64,000 nucleotides of DNA from a bacterium (GCA_014896235.1 JADBKU010000019.1:1-64000), one strand, 5' to 3'; shown: positions 10,797 to 19,780, counted from the first letter of the stretch. Notes: generated by a model not told the origin, from the sequence alone. Translations and numbers: made by a program.

Positions 10797-11471
10797 ATGG
10801 CCACGAAGGAATGGCATGCAATTCTGGGCGTCGAGCCGGGCGCTGACGATGAGACTATCCGGCGCGCGTATCGGCGGATCGCCTTTGCATCCCATCCGGA
10901 TGTCGGAGAGCCGCCGAACGCGGAACGGTTCCGGGAAGCGCATGACGCATATCAAGGATTGATCGTCGCGCGCGAAAGGCGCGCCGTCGCGGCCGCGCCG
11001 GAGCATTCGGTTGCGCTGAACAAATGGATGCGCGCGCCCGCCGGAGGGACGAGAGCGCCGGAACCGCTGCGGGCGCGCGCAATCAACTTTCCCGGCGATT
11101 TTCTGAGCGTCGCGCCTTCGCTTGGCGAAATATTAGACCATATCGCGCAAAACTTCTTCGGTTTTCATCAAAAGAGCGCCGGTCCATGGCGGCGGCTTGC
11201 CGTTGAAATCGTGCTTGACCCCGAAGAGCGGCGATGGGGTTGCCGGGCGCCGCTGGAGTTGCCGGTTTATGCGCGCTGCCAGCGTTGCGGCGGTTACGAA
11301 TCGGGATGGTTGAGATGCCCGGAATGCCACGGCTATGGGATGGTGGAGACGAAGGCGAGGCTGGTGCTCGAAGTGCCGCCCGGCGTGCGTGTTGGCGATC
11401 GATTCGAAATCGGGCTTGAGCCGCTCGGAATTTCGAATCTGAGGCTTGAAGCTCGGATCGTCGCCGAATAA
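10797..11471 (+). CDS. J-domain protein with a single CxxC-CxxC zinc centre
   Basis: 224 residues, third gene of the small heat shock operon and 32 bases after it. The J domain is present with HPD at residues 33-35 (ASHPDVG) but lacks the G/F region of DnaJ. Residues 161-177 have CQRCGG and CPECHG, only two of the four CxxC repeats of DnaJ, so one zinc centre at most. The C-terminal strand segment (LEVPPGVRVGDRFEIGL) mirrors part of the DnaJ peptide-binding domain but the rest is missing. It is probably a specialised DnaK co-chaperone serving the neighbouring Hsp20s. It could also be a degenerate DnaJ copy, although its open frame is intact. Confidence 0.85.
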   Translation: MATKEWHAILGVEPGADDETIRRAYRRIAFASHPDVGEPPNAERFREAHDAYQGLIVARERRAVAAAPEHSVALNKWMRAPAGGTRAPEPLRARAINFPGDFLSVAPSLGEILDHIAQNFFGFHQKSAGPWRRLAVEIVLDPEERRWGCRAPLELPVYARCQRCGGYESGWLRCPECHGYGMVETKARLVLEVPPGVRVGDRFEIGLEPLGISNLRLEARIVAE

Positions 11472-11486
11472 TCAGCCCGCCGAGGT

Positions 11487-12377
11487 TCAAGCGCGGCCGA
11501 GCCGTTTCATCAGCGTGCGGCGCATCAGGCCCGCCGGCGGTTTTACTCCGTTGAACAATTCGAAGGCGAGTTCGCCCTGATTCGCCAGCATCCCCGCGCC
11601 GTCGAGCGCGCGGCGGCCGAGGGCCAGCGCGGGCGCAAGAAACGGCGTCGGTTCGCGGGCGTAGACCATGTCGTAAAACATGCAATCGGCGGCCGTCGCC
11701 TCGTACGCGAGCGGCGCGAAGCCGCCGGTCTTGAGGCCCATCGGGGTGGCGTTGACGATCAGCGCCGCCGCGCGGACGGTCGCGGCATCGGTTAGCGCGG
11801 AGAGGCCGCGCGCCTCGATCGTTTCGCGCGGACGACCGCCGCCGCGGCGGGCGACGTGGCGCGCGAAACGCTGCGCCAGACGATTTGCCCGCTCCACCGT
11901 GCGATTGCAGATCACGACCCGACCGGCGCCCATCCGGATGCAGGCGAGGATGGCCGATGGCGCCGCGCCGCCCGCGCCGACGATTATCGCCGTGCGGCCG
12001 TTCAGCTCGACGCGGTTTTCGCGCAGGTCGGCTTCGAGGCCGCGCGCGTCGGTGTTGTCGCCGTGCAGCTCGCCCGCGCGATTGATAACGCAATTGACGG
12101 CCGCGAGCAGGCGGGCCTCGTCGCTCAAATAGGCCATCATCCGGAGCGCGCGTACCTTGTGCGGCACGGTCAGGTTCACGCCCAGAATTCCGAGCGCCGG
12201 AATCGCGCGAATCGCGTCGCGCAAGCGCTCGGGCGTGACGTGAAACGCGGCGTATGCGCGATCGAGGCCGAGCGCGGCGTAGGCGGCGTTATGCATCGCG
12301 GGCGACAGCGAATGTTCGACCGGATCGCCGTAAACCGCGCTGAGCCTCGTGCGCCCGCTGATCGCCGTCGCGGTCAT
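11487..12377 (-). CDS. aroE: shikimate dehydrogenase AroE
   Basis: 296 residues. The substrate domain has VYGDPVEHSLSPAMHNAAY, with the serines that bind shikimate, and GVNLTVPHKVRAL, with the catalytic lysine; CVINRAGELHGDNTDARGL carries the catalytic aspartate. The NADP domain has AIIVGAGGAAPSAILA and VICNRTVERANRLAQ. NATPMGL and the C-terminal GMLANQGELAFELFNG are family signatures. It reduces 3-dehydroshikimate to shikimate in aromatic amino acid synthesis. The ATG at 12377 overlaps the pyrE stop by four bases (ATGA), so the two genes are translationally coupled despite belonging to different pathways. Confidence 0.96.
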   Translation of the reverse strand: MTATAISGRTRLSAVYGDPVEHSLSPAMHNAAYAALGLDRAYAAFHVTPERLRDAIRAIPALGILGVNLTVPHKVRALRMMAYLSDEARLLAAVNCVINRAGELHGDNTDARGLEADLRENRVELNGRTAIIVGAGGAAPSAILACIRMGAGRVVICNRTVERANRLAQRFARHVARRGGGRPRETIEARGLSALTDAATVRAAALIVNATPMGLKTGGFAPLAYEATAADCMFYDMVYAREPTPFLAPALALGRRALDGAGMLANQGELAFELFNGVKPPAGLMRRTLMKRLGRA

Positions 12378-12949
12378 GCCGATCCGGAACGGCCGGGGCG
12401 CGCGGCGGCGCGCACCTCTTCGGCGGTGTAAAGGTAGCGATAGGCAAGGCCGGCGGCGGCGAAGGCCTGTGCGGCGCCTTCGCCGCGTTCGACGAGCGCG
12501 AAAGCATGCGTGACGGCGGCGCCGGCCGCGCGCATCGCCGCGACCGCCTGCAGGCTGGAGCCGCCGGTGGTGATGGTATCGTCGATCACGCCGGTCGCGC
12601 GATCTTTGCGGAAGGCGCCCTCGATTTGCTGTTGCAGGCCGTGCGCCTTCATCTCTTTGCGCACAAAGAAGCCGGTGAGGTCGTAGCCATGGCGCCACGC
12701 GGCGGCGACGATCGCGTCGGTCACGGGCAGCGCTCCGGCGGCCATCCCGCCGATTTGTTCGATGCGCTCCGCGCGCACCAGCTCGAGCATCAGTTCGCCC
12801 GCGAGATGGGCGCCGCGCGGCAGATAGAGCGTGCGCTTGCAATCGATGTAGTAGTTCGAGGCGCGGCCGGAGGCGAGCGTCAGTTCGCGTTCGAAATAGG
12901 ATTCGCGCGCCAGCAACTGGAGGAGTTCGTCGCGTTCGTTCGAGTTCAT
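12374..12949 (-). CDS. pyrE: orotate phosphoribosyltransferase PyrE
   Basis: 191 residues from the ATG at 12949. Recognisable segments are FERELTLASGRASNYYIDCKRTLY (orotate-binding loop), GGMAAGALPVTDAIVAAAW, FFVRKEMKAHG (mobile catalytic loop) and the PRPP signature VIDDTITTGGSSLQAV. It makes OMP from orotate and PRPP in pyrimidine biosynthesis. It is first in a two-gene operon with aroE. The PRPP motif reads IDDTITTGGS, where E-D-V-[IV]-T-T-G-G is more usual; this is a conservative change. Confidence 0.94.
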   Translation of the reverse strand: MNSNERDELLQLLARESYFERELTLASGRASNYYIDCKRTLYLPRGAHLAGELMLELVRAERIEQIGGMAAGALPVTDAIVAAAWRHGYDLTGFFVRKEMKAHGLQQQIEGAFRKDRATGVIDDTITTGGSSLQAVAAMRAAGAAVTHAFALVERGEGAAQAFAAAGLAYRYLYTAEEVRAAARPGRSGSA

Positions 12950-13041
12950 CGGGCACCCGCGATCATGATGGCGCAATCATAACCGGGGAATCGCGCCGTT
13001 CAACAGGAAGAGGCCGCTACATCGTGCGGCGCCCGCGTGAT

Positions 13042-13740
13042 ATGCTGCGCGCGATGTTCTTCGGGCCGTTCCTGGCGTTGTACGCCATCCTGTTTTTTGT
13101 CCTGTTGGCGTTCGTTTTCGTTTTGCTGGAGATTGGCGTGATTCATTACGCCTTCCAGATGGTCGGATTGCCGCCTGAACTCGCCCTGCTCGCGCTGCTG
13201 GTGAGCCTGATCGGCAGCTACATCAACATACCGATTACAAAAATCGAATCCGGCTCGGTCCATCAGGTCGAAATTGTGAACAGTTTCGGCGTGCGTTATC
13301 GCGTGCCGATGCGTTACGCCGGCGGAGGCACGACGATCGCGGTGAACGTGGGCGGCGCGATCGTGCCGGTGCTGATCTCGATTTACGTGCTGGGACGGCA
13401 ACCCGAGGCGATTCTGCCGGCGATCTTAGGCGCGGCGATCGTGGCGATGGTGGTGAACCGTTTCGCGCGGCCGGTGCCGGGCCTGGGAATCGCGACGCCG
13501 ATGCTGATACCGCCAATCGTGGCCGCGCTGGTCGCGATCGCGTTCGCTGGCATTTTCCACGTCGCCGCGCACGTTGACGCCGTCGCGTACGTAAGCGGCG
13601 TAATCGGCACGCTGGTCGGGGCCGACCTCGTCAATCTGAACAAGCTTGGAGACCTGGGCGCGCCGGTGGCGTCGATCGGCGGCGCCGGCACGTTCGACGG
13701 CGTCTTTCTGACCGGAATCGTCGCGGTGCTGCTCGCGTGA
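13042..13740 (+). CDS. DUF1614 family integral membrane protein
   Basis: About 232 residues, highly hydrophobic with seven or eight predicted membrane segments. The second helix is followed by the conserved LIGSYINIPITKIES, which with the later GLGIATPMLIPPIVAAL and IGGAGTFDGVFLTGIVAVLLA typifies the DUF1614 family. Function is unknown; the family is membrane-embedded, and a permease or sensor role has not been shown. A GTG at 13024 and an ATG at 13054 are alternative starts. It is divergent from pyrE and convergent with the M24 peptidase. Confidence 0.82.
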   Translation: MLRAMFFGPFLALYAILFFVLLAFVFVLLEIGVIHYAFQMVGLPPELALLALLVSLIGSYINIPITKIESGSVHQVEIVNSFGVRYRVPMRYAGGGTTIAVNVGGAIVPVLISIYVLGRQPEAILPAILGAAIVAMVVNRFARPVPGLGIATPMLIPPIVAALVAIAFAGIFHVAAHVDAVAYVSGVIGTLVGADLVNLNKLGDLGAPVASIGGAGTFDGVFLTGIVAVLLA

Positions 13741-13762
13741 ACTGAATAACCGGCGGCGCGGA

Positions 13763-14959
13763 TCAGGCGTAGCGGGCCAGAATCGGCACGATTTCGCGTT
13801 GCGGAGGCGCGGCGCTGATTTCGGCGCGCCCGTCCTCGATCGTCATGTCGAGTTCGCTGCGGACGCCGAAGCGGCCAGCAAGATAGACGCCGGGTTCGAC
13901 CGAGAAACAGGTGCGATCGATCAGGCGGCGATGATCGCGAGTTTCGAGCGAATCGAGATTGGCGCCGGTTCCGTGGACCTCGCGGCCGATCGAGTGGCCC
14001 GTCCGATGCAGGAAGGCGTCGCCAAAGCCGGCGGCTTCGATTACGGCGCGGGCGGCGCGGTCGGCTTCGGCGCCGCTAATCGGATCGCCCGCTGCCACCC
14101 GCTGCCGGATCAGCGCGACGGCCGCGTCGCGGGCGTCGGCGACAACGCGGAAAACGCGCGCGTGCTCGTCGGCCGGACGCTCGCCGACCGCACCCATCCA
14201 TGTGAGATCGCCGTAAATCGCATCTTCGCCGAGTTCCTTGGCGAAAAGATCGAGCAGAACCAAATCGCCGCGGCGAATCGGGGTGTCGCGTTCCTCGGCG
14301 GGGCTGTAATGAGGATTCGCCGCGTTGGCGTTGGCCGCGACGATCGGCGCTTCGTCGGTGCGCAGGCGATGGGCCGCGATGCGCCCGAGCACGAATTTTT
14401 GAATCGTGAATTCGGTGCATGGAATCTGGCCGCGCACGCGCCTTGCGATTTCCGCGAAGGTCTCGTTGACGATTAGCCGCAATGCGGCGGCGGCGCGGCG
14501 ATGGCCGGCGAGTTGCGCCGGCGTGAGCGTGGCCTCGAAGCGCTGAATCAGGTCGGCCGCCGTGACCACGTCAACTCCCGTCGCGCGCACCAGCTCCAAA
14601 GTTCCCGCATCGACGCGTGAAACATAGGGAATCGCGCACTCCGGCGAATAGTTCATCGCGATCGCGCGGGCGGCGCCGAGGACCGACCCCAACGCAGCCG
14701 TCATTTCGTCGATGGATCGATAGACGATGCGGCGGGCGACGGGCAGCGCGTCGAGGCGGTGCGCCTCGACCGCTGAAACGATCGCGCACGGCTCGCCTTC
14801 GGCCGGGATAAAGTAGAACCAGCGTCGGGTTGTGATGCCGCGGTCCGGAAGGCCGAGGATGCGATAGGCGAGCGGATCGCTGAGCCGGAAGTCGTAGAAC
14901 AGCCATCCGTCCAGTCCGGATTCGCGAAGAGCTTCGGCGATCTGCGCGGCGCGAGTCAT
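13763..14959 (-). CDS. M24 family metallopeptidase (Xaa-Pro aminopeptidase-like)
   Basis: 398 residues from the ATG at 14959. A creatinase-type N-terminal domain (about residues 1-150) precedes a pita-bread M24 domain with all five metal ligands: LLDLFAK (Asp), YGDLTW (Asp), TGHSIG (His), FSVEPGVY (Glu) and VRSELDMTI (Glu). It should be an intracellular proline-specific or related aminopeptidase; creatinase-like enzymes share the fold, so the substrate is uncertain. It follows the F420-type PPOX gene by 29 bases on the same strand and may share the lptF-lptG transcript. Confidence 0.92.
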   Translation of the reverse strand: MTRAAQIAEALRESGLDGWLFYDFRLSDPLAYRILGLPDRGITTRRWFYFIPAEGEPCAIVSAVEAHRLDALPVARRIVYRSIDEMTAALGSVLGAARAIAMNYSPECAIPYVSRVDAGTLELVRATGVDVVTAADLIQRFEATLTPAQLAGHRRAAAALRLIVNETFAEIARRVRGQIPCTEFTIQKFVLGRIAAHRLRTDEAPIVAANANAANPHYSPAEERDTPIRRGDLVLLDLFAKELGEDAIYGDLTWMGAVGERPADEHARVFRVVADARDAAVALIRQRVAAGDPISGAEADRAARAVIEAAGFGDAFLHRTGHSIGREVHGTGANLDSLETRDHRRLIDRTCFSVEPGVYLAGRFGVRSELDMTIEDGRAEISAAPPQREIVPILARYA

Positions 14960-14988
14960 CGATGAAGATCCTGGCGCGGGCCGTTCGG

Positions 14989-15468
14989 TCAGGCCGGTTT
15001 GGCGGGCGGCGGCGCGAATCGTTCGCCCCATACGTGAACGCGTTCGGCGTCGATGCGGACCATCGGATTGTTCGCAAAACTTAGCGCCATCGCGCGATAC
15101 TGCGGATACTTGTCGCGAAGATTGCGCAGCGCGAGCATGTATTCGTTGGCGTCTTCGACCATCCGCGCCGAGCCATGTACGAGGACGTAGGCCAAATAAG
15201 ACCAGTCCTCTTCGTAATGATCGATGATCAGGGCGACCCTTGCGTTAGCGGCGATGTTGCGCATCCGCTTCATTTCAAGGCCCGCGCGGCGCTTGGGTTT
15301 CTGATCGATCACGAAATAGAAATGGCCCGCGCCGTCGAACCAGAAACAGAGCGGAACGTTGTGCGGGTTGGCATCGCCGTCTGCGGTCGCGAGATGACCA
15401 ACGCGGGCGAGTTTGAGAAACTCCGAGACGCGATCGTCGTAAAGCGGCGCAATCGACAACTCCGGCAT
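14989..15468 (-). CDS. F420-binding PPOX-fold oxidoreductase-like protein (Rv0121-type)
   Basis: 159 residues from the ATG at 15468, preceded by GGGAG. The split beta-barrel fold is seen in LKLARVGHLATADGDANPHNVPLCFWF and VIDQKPKRRAGLEMKRMRNIA. The DHYEEDWSYLAYVLVHGSA segment is characteristic of the TIGR03668 (Rv0121) PPOX class, whose relatives bind the deazaflavin F420 rather than FMN. The F420 pathway genes about 6 kb away make this cofactor use plausible. The substrate is unknown. It sits between lptG and the M24 peptidase on the same strand. Confidence 0.85.
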   Translation of the reverse strand: MPELSIAPLYDDRVSEFLKLARVGHLATADGDANPHNVPLCFWFDGAGHFYFVIDQKPKRRAGLEMKRMRNIAANARVALIIDHYEEDWSYLAYVLVHGSARMVEDANEYMLALRNLRDKYPQYRAMALSFANNPMVRIDAERVHVWGERFAPPPAKPA

Positions 15469-15565
15469 CGCGGAACTCCCTTTGAGCGGCGGCAAGGCCG
15501 TCTCTCAGCGCTACCTTGAGCATGTCGCGCCGGACGGGTCCACTCAAGCGCCGGCGCTCGCATCG

Positions 15566-16669
15566 TCAGCGCTCCTCGCCGAACAGGAAGATCGATAACG
15601 CAAGAATGGTAAATATAGCGTTCGGCGTCCATGCCGCGATCCACGCCGGAATCGAGCCCGATTCGCCGAGCGACGAGGTCAGACCCAGAGCAAACCAGTA
15701 AACAAATCCGATGCCGATTGCGAGGCCAAAGCTGCGGCCAAGGGTAGAGCTGCGCGGCAAAGGGTCGAGGCTGAGCGCCATTCCGAGCGCGACCATGATC
15801 AAACACGACAGCGGCATCGCAAATTTAAGATCGCGATTGACGATATAGCCGCCCGGATCGAGACCCTTGCTGCGCAGATCGGCGATATAGCGATCGAGTT
15901 CGCGCAGGCTGAATTCATCGGGATCGAGCATCACGATGCCGAGGTCGGCGGGCTTGACCGACGGAGCAAAACGATAATTTCGTACTTCGCTCGAGACGTG
16001 GCCGCGGCTGTCCAGCGTGAGCAGAGTGGCGTCGTCGGCCGTCCATGAGGAACCGTTCCAGTGCGCCTGATGGGCGCGAAGAATTGTGCGAAGCGAAAAG
16101 TCGGCGCCGGTCGTGTAGAGCGTGACGTTGCGCATGGTCTTGGTGCGATGGTCATAGGAATTGGCTGAAAGAAAACCGTCGCGGGTTCGCACCCAAGTTC
16201 GTTGGGCGAAAAATACGCCGCGAATTTGACGTTTTTTGAGCGTCACTTCGTAGAGATAACGCGCCTTGCGCATCGATTGTGGCACGACGCCCTCGCTGAT
16301 CGCGAAGTTAAAAATCGATATTCCGACCGCGACCACCAGCACCGGTATGCCCATTTCGAGCCGGCTGATGCCAAGCTGCTGGCAGGCCAGCACCTCGCCG
16401 GAACGGTTGAGCAGGGCGAAGCCGAGCAATACGCCGGCCAGACAGGCGACCGGCAACAATTGCGAGACGATCATCGGCACTTTGAGCGCGAAATACTCGA
16501 GTCCGATCATTCCAAAGCCGCCGTAACGGACCAGATCCTTGAAGCGATCGAAGACGTCGCCGAGCAGGTAGGCGATTGTGAACGCGCCCAGACAAACCAG
16601 AAAAGGCCCAAAGAACTGGATCGCGAGAAAGCGATCCATCGTCGGCGAAAGGCGCGGCCGGCCGTTCAT
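15566..16669 (-). CDS. lptG: LPS export ABC transporter permease LptG
   Basis: 367 residues with the YjgP/YjgQ permease layout: three N-terminal membrane segments (LAIQFFGPFLVCLGAFTIAYLL is the first), a large periplasmic beta-jellyroll of about 170 residues, and three C-terminal helices. The conserved NRSGEVLACQQLGISRLEMG loop marks the coupling helix region. With LptF and cytosolic LptB it moves LPS from the inner membrane to the bridge proteins. Its ATG overlaps the lptF stop by four bases (ATGA at 16669-16666), so I chose this start over an upstream in-frame ATG at 16711. Confidence 0.93.
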   Translation of the reverse strand: MNGRPRLSPTMDRFLAIQFFGPFLVCLGAFTIAYLLGDVFDRFKDLVRYGGFGMIGLEYFALKVPMIVSQLLPVACLAGVLLGFALLNRSGEVLACQQLGISRLEMGIPVLVVAVGISIFNFAISEGVVPQSMRKARYLYEVTLKKRQIRGVFFAQRTWVRTRDGFLSANSYDHRTKTMRNVTLYTTGADFSLRTILRAHQAHWNGSSWTADDATLLTLDSRGHVSSEVRNYRFAPSVKPADLGIVMLDPDEFSLRELDRYIADLRSKGLDPGGYIVNRDLKFAMPLSCLIMVALGMALSLDPLPRSSTLGRSFGLAIGIGFVYWFALGLTSSLGESGSIPAWIAAWTPNAIFTILALSIFLFGEER

Positions 16670-17844
16670 GCCGCCTCCCGCGCATGCCCGATGCGCTCGA
16701 ACCACTGCCAAAGCATATCGGTGGGTCCGCGACCCTGATCGCCACGGTCGGCCGCGCTGCGCAGGAACAGGACCAGCGCGAGCGCCAGAAAGACGATGTC
16801 CGGGATGCTCATGGCGGCGAAGGCGTTCAAGCGGCCGCGTTGCGCAAGGCCTTCGCCGGCGCGCATCAGCGAGTAATAGACGAAGAAAAGCGCAATCGCC
16901 ACGCCGAATCGTTCGCCCTGCCCACCGCGGGCCGGTTTCAGTCCCAGCGGGATGCCGATTGCGGCGAAAAGAATCGTCGTAACGGGCAGCGTGAATTTGC
17001 TGGCCATCTCGGTTTCGGCGAGATAATCGGGTTTGCCGGCCGCGCGCGCCGCCGCGATTCGAGCTTCGAGTTCGCCGTAGCTTAATTCGCCGGCGTCGCG
17101 TTCCTGGGTTTCCAAATCGGCGTCGGGCCGCACGTTCAGATCGTAAATTTTGAATCGCGTCAGATGGCTTGACGATCCATGCGCTTCCAATCCGAACATC
17201 GAACCGTCGTAAAGCCTGACCATGATCGAATGATTGGCGCGGTCGGGAACGATTTTCCCGGTGCGCGCTATCACCGTGTTCTGGGCCGGCGGATTGCGCG
17301 CGTCGGAAATCAACACGCCGTGCAGCATGCCGTCGCGCGGCGAAATATGATCGACGTAGATCACCAATCCGGGCAGATTGCGATTGAACACTTTGTCCTT
17401 CAGGCCGGCGGTCGAGCGTGTTTGCGTCAGGGTGAACAGCCGCTCGCGCAAATGTTCATTGGCCCAAGGCCGGACTGAAAACGCGAGCCAGCTCGACAGC
17501 GCCCAAACCACGATGGCGAATCCAAAGACCGGCGCCGAGATTCGATACAGGCTGATACCGCATGCGCGCGCCGCGATAATTTCGCGATCGCCCGACATCC
17601 GCCCGAACCCCATCAGCACTCCGATCAAAACGGCCATCGGAAAGGTCAGTTCGAGAAAAGCCGGCATGATGAAGCCGAGCAGGCTGGCGACGTCCGCGAG
17701 CGTCACGCCGCGGTTAACCACCATTTCGATCAGTTTGAGCAGTCTTCCGGTGACCAGGGCGAAAGTAAGCAACAAGACGCCAAACAGGAACGGGACGGCG
17801 ACTTCGGCCATGATGTAGCGGTCGATAATTTTCGTCCGGATCAT
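16666..17844 (-). CDS. lptF: LPS export ABC transporter permease LptF
   Basis: 392 residues, same three-plus-three membrane helix architecture as the next gene. The N-terminal segment IIDRYIMAEVAVPFLFGVLLL is typical. FGRMSGDREIIAARACGISLYR is the cytoplasmic coupling segment that contacts LptB. The periplasmic domain spans about residues 130-270. It is the first gene of a probable operon lptF-lptG, followed by the F420-type PPOX and M24 genes. No lptB, lptC or lptA gene is visible in this window. Confidence 0.94.
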   Translation of the reverse strand: MIRTKIIDRYIMAEVAVPFLFGVLLLTFALVTGRLLKLIEMVVNRGVTLADVASLLGFIMPAFLELTFPMAVLIGVLMGFGRMSGDREIIAARACGISLYRISAPVFGFAIVVWALSSWLAFSVRPWANEHLRERLFTLTQTRSTAGLKDKVFNRNLPGLVIYVDHISPRDGMLHGVLISDARNPPAQNTVIARTGKIVPDRANHSIMVRLYDGSMFGLEAHGSSSHLTRFKIYDLNVRPDADLETQERDAGELSYGELEARIAAARAAGKPDYLAETEMASKFTLPVTTILFAAIGIPLGLKPARGGQGERFGVAIALFFVYYSLMRAGEGLAQRGRLNAFAAMSIPDIVFLALALVLFLRSAADRGDQGRGPTDMLWQWFERIGHAREAA

Positions 17845-17984
17845 CCGAATGGTTAGACGGAGGTCCCTCCCAGCCGTTTCAGTTTAAGCGCCGGGTTTCG
17901 CAAAGAAAATCTCAACGGCGCGGGTAGGAAAAAGATTTTCCGTGGCTCGGCCGCGCGCCGTTCGCACCTGATGCCCTCCCGCGC

Positions 17985-18980
17985 ATGGGCCGCTACAATT
18001 CCCAGACGATGCGCAAGAGACCGACCGGCGATCGGCTCCCTGAAACGCCGCGCCACGCTCCTGATGAGTTCGCGGATATGAAAAAGCGAAACGAGTTTCG
18101 CCACACGCACGCTTCCCGCGCGATAAACGGGGGGATCCGGCACACCGGCGGCGAAGTTGCCGCGCCGCCGCATCAGGCGGCGGTTCCGGCAGCCCATCGC
18201 CAGCGAAGCTCGAACCCCTTCGCGCGTCGCGAGCGGACGCGGAACGACCTGATTTTTGGCGCGGAACCGGTGCGCGAGTTGATTGCGGCGGCGCCGGGCG
18301 CCGTACGCACGCTTTACGTCAAAAAGGGCGGTGAAATGCGCTTCGCCGCCGAGATCGACGCGGTTCGCGAGGCCGGCGCCGCGATCGTCCCCGCCGACGC
18401 CGAAGCGCTCGCGCGGATGGCGGGCTCGGAAGCGCGGCATCAGGGGGTCGTCGCGCTGATTCGGGAATATCAATATGCTGCGCTCGAAGATCTGCTCGCC
18501 GCCGGCCGCGATCCCTTGGTTATCGTTGACGGAGTGACCGATCCGCGCAATCTGGGCGCGATTATCCGGTCGGCGGAATGCGCTGGCGCGGGCGGCGTGA
18601 TCGTGGCTCGCGATCGCACGGTAGGGGTGACGCCCGCCGCCATCAAAGCGTCGGCGGGCGCGTGGACGCATCTGCCGATCGCGCGTTGCGGGAACGTCGC
18701 GCAAGCCCTGGAATTGCTCAAACGCGCCGGATATTGGATTGTCGCCCTGGCGCCGAACGGCGCTACCGATATCTACGCGCTGGACGCGGCGCGGCGGCTT
18801 GTGTTCGTGGTCGGTTCGGAAGGCGCTGGCGTGCGCGAGCTTGTGCGTAAGCGGGCCGATTTCGTCGCGCGAATTCCGATGCGCGGGCGAATAGATTCGC
18901 TGAACGTTTCGGTGGCCGCCGCTGTCGCGCTCTTCGAGATCGTCCGTCGGCGTGCGGCCGTGCCCGTGTCATCCAAATAA
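17985..18980 (+). CDS. rlmB: TrmH/SpoU family RNA 2'-O-ribose methyltransferase (RlmB-like)
   Basis: 331 residues if started at 17985. The first 75 residues are basic and low in structure, so later ATGs at 18009 or 18078 are equally possible. NDLIFGAEPVRELI opens the substrate-binding domain. The SPOUT knot motifs follow: VDGVTDPRNLGAIIRSAECAG (motif 1, with Asn and Arg), VVGSEGAGVREL (motif 2) and IPMRGRIDSLNVSVAAAVALFE (motif 3). RlmB methylates G2251 of 23S rRNA; other TrmH-like enzymes act on other RNA sites, so the exact target is inferred. It is divergent from lptF. Confidence 0.9.
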   Translation: MGRYNSQTMRKRPTGDRLPETPRHAPDEFADMKKRNEFRHTHASRAINGGIRHTGGEVAAPPHQAAVPAAHRQRSSNPFARRERTRNDLIFGAEPVRELIAAAPGAVRTLYVKKGGEMRFAAEIDAVREAGAAIVPADAEALARMAGSEARHQGVVALIREYQYAALEDLLAAGRDPLVIVDGVTDPRNLGAIIRSAECAGAGGVIVARDRTVGVTPAAIKASAGAWTHLPIARCGNVAQALELLKRAGYWIVALAPNGATDIYALDAARRLVFVVGSEGAGVRELVRKRADFVARIPMRGRIDSLNVSVAAAVALFEIVRRRAAVPVSSK

Positions 18981-19338
18981 AAACGTATGCATCGCGGCCG
19001 ATCGTCGCCCGGAATCGACGGCGGCGATTCGCGGCGCGGGCCGGTCGCACGATCGCGGCTGGCGCGGCGCCAACGCTGGCAGCGCTTAATTTAGATCCAT
19101 CCTTTCAGCGGCAGCGCTGAATTCGAGCGGCCTGCTCGGCGCCGCGCCTGTTGGCCTCGTCGATCGTTTTCCCTACGCGCAAAAAAGCTCGGCTGACTTT
19201 CCCGGCAGTCAATCGGACTGTGATCTTGGAATTTAATGAACAATTTTTTTTCTTATAATCAAATCACGACTTGCGGGCAAAACGATCATACGCAGCGAAA
19301 CGGCGCGCGCGTTCTTCGCGCGGTGCGGAGCTTACGTG
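18981..19338. other. non-coding stretch upstream of the conserved hypothetical gene
   Basis: No credible coding frame is seen. The right part is markedly AT-rich compared with the contig (19222-19265) and contains a perfect TATAAT at 19254-19259, without a convincing -35 box at the right distance. It could hold a promoter for the gene at 19339. A short direct repeat GGCAGCGCT occurs near 19078 and 19111, without clear meaning. Confidence 0.4.
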
Positions 19339-19761
19339 ATGGAATGGCGTCACACCTTGCTCGACTCGATTTTTCAACCGGACGTGATTACGCCCGCCCA
19401 GTTCTTCGGCGAGCGACGGGAAACTTCCGCCAATCCCGCCGTCCGGCGGCTCATGTACGCGGTGCTGGAAGACGCCGTGCGCACGTTTCAGAGCAATGCG
19501 CATTTGCGCGGAGGGCCGCGCTACCGGTTGTATCGGGAGGCCGAGATGTGGCTGCTGGATGCGCGCGCGGACGGAATCTTTTCGTGCGAAAGCGTATGCG
19601 CGGCGCTGGGTATCGACGCGGCGTTCCTGCGGCGCGGCATCCGCGAATGGCGTCGGCGTGAATGCGCCGGAGAAAAGCAGGGCCGGCTTACCCGGCGCAC
19701 CCCCGTGCTGCCGGACAACCGGATAAAGCCGCCGGCGAAACGCCGCCGCGCCCGGGCGTGA
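19339..19761 (+). CDS. conserved hypothetical protein
   Basis: 140 residues, soluble, with no signal peptide. The sequence has a compact, conserved-looking central part: RRLMYAVLEDAVRTFQ, RYRLYREAEMWLL and FSCESVCAALGIDAAFLRRGIREWRRR, the last being helix-turn-helix-like. The C-terminal 35 residues are basic (PPAKRRRARA). Deltaproteobacterial genomes often carry such short proteins without assigned function; this is recollection rather than a search. A GTG three bases upstream is an alternative start. It is convergent with the FMN-type PPOX gene. DNA binding is conceivable but not shown. Confidence 0.6.
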   Translation: MEWRHTLLDSIFQPDVITPAQFFGERRETSANPAVRRLMYAVLEDAVRTFQSNAHLRGGPRYRLYREAEMWLLDARADGIFSCESVCAALGIDAAFLRRGIREWRRRECAGEKQGRLTRRTPVLPDNRIKPPAKRRRARA

Positions 19762-19780
19762 ATACGCGCCGCGGCGACGG

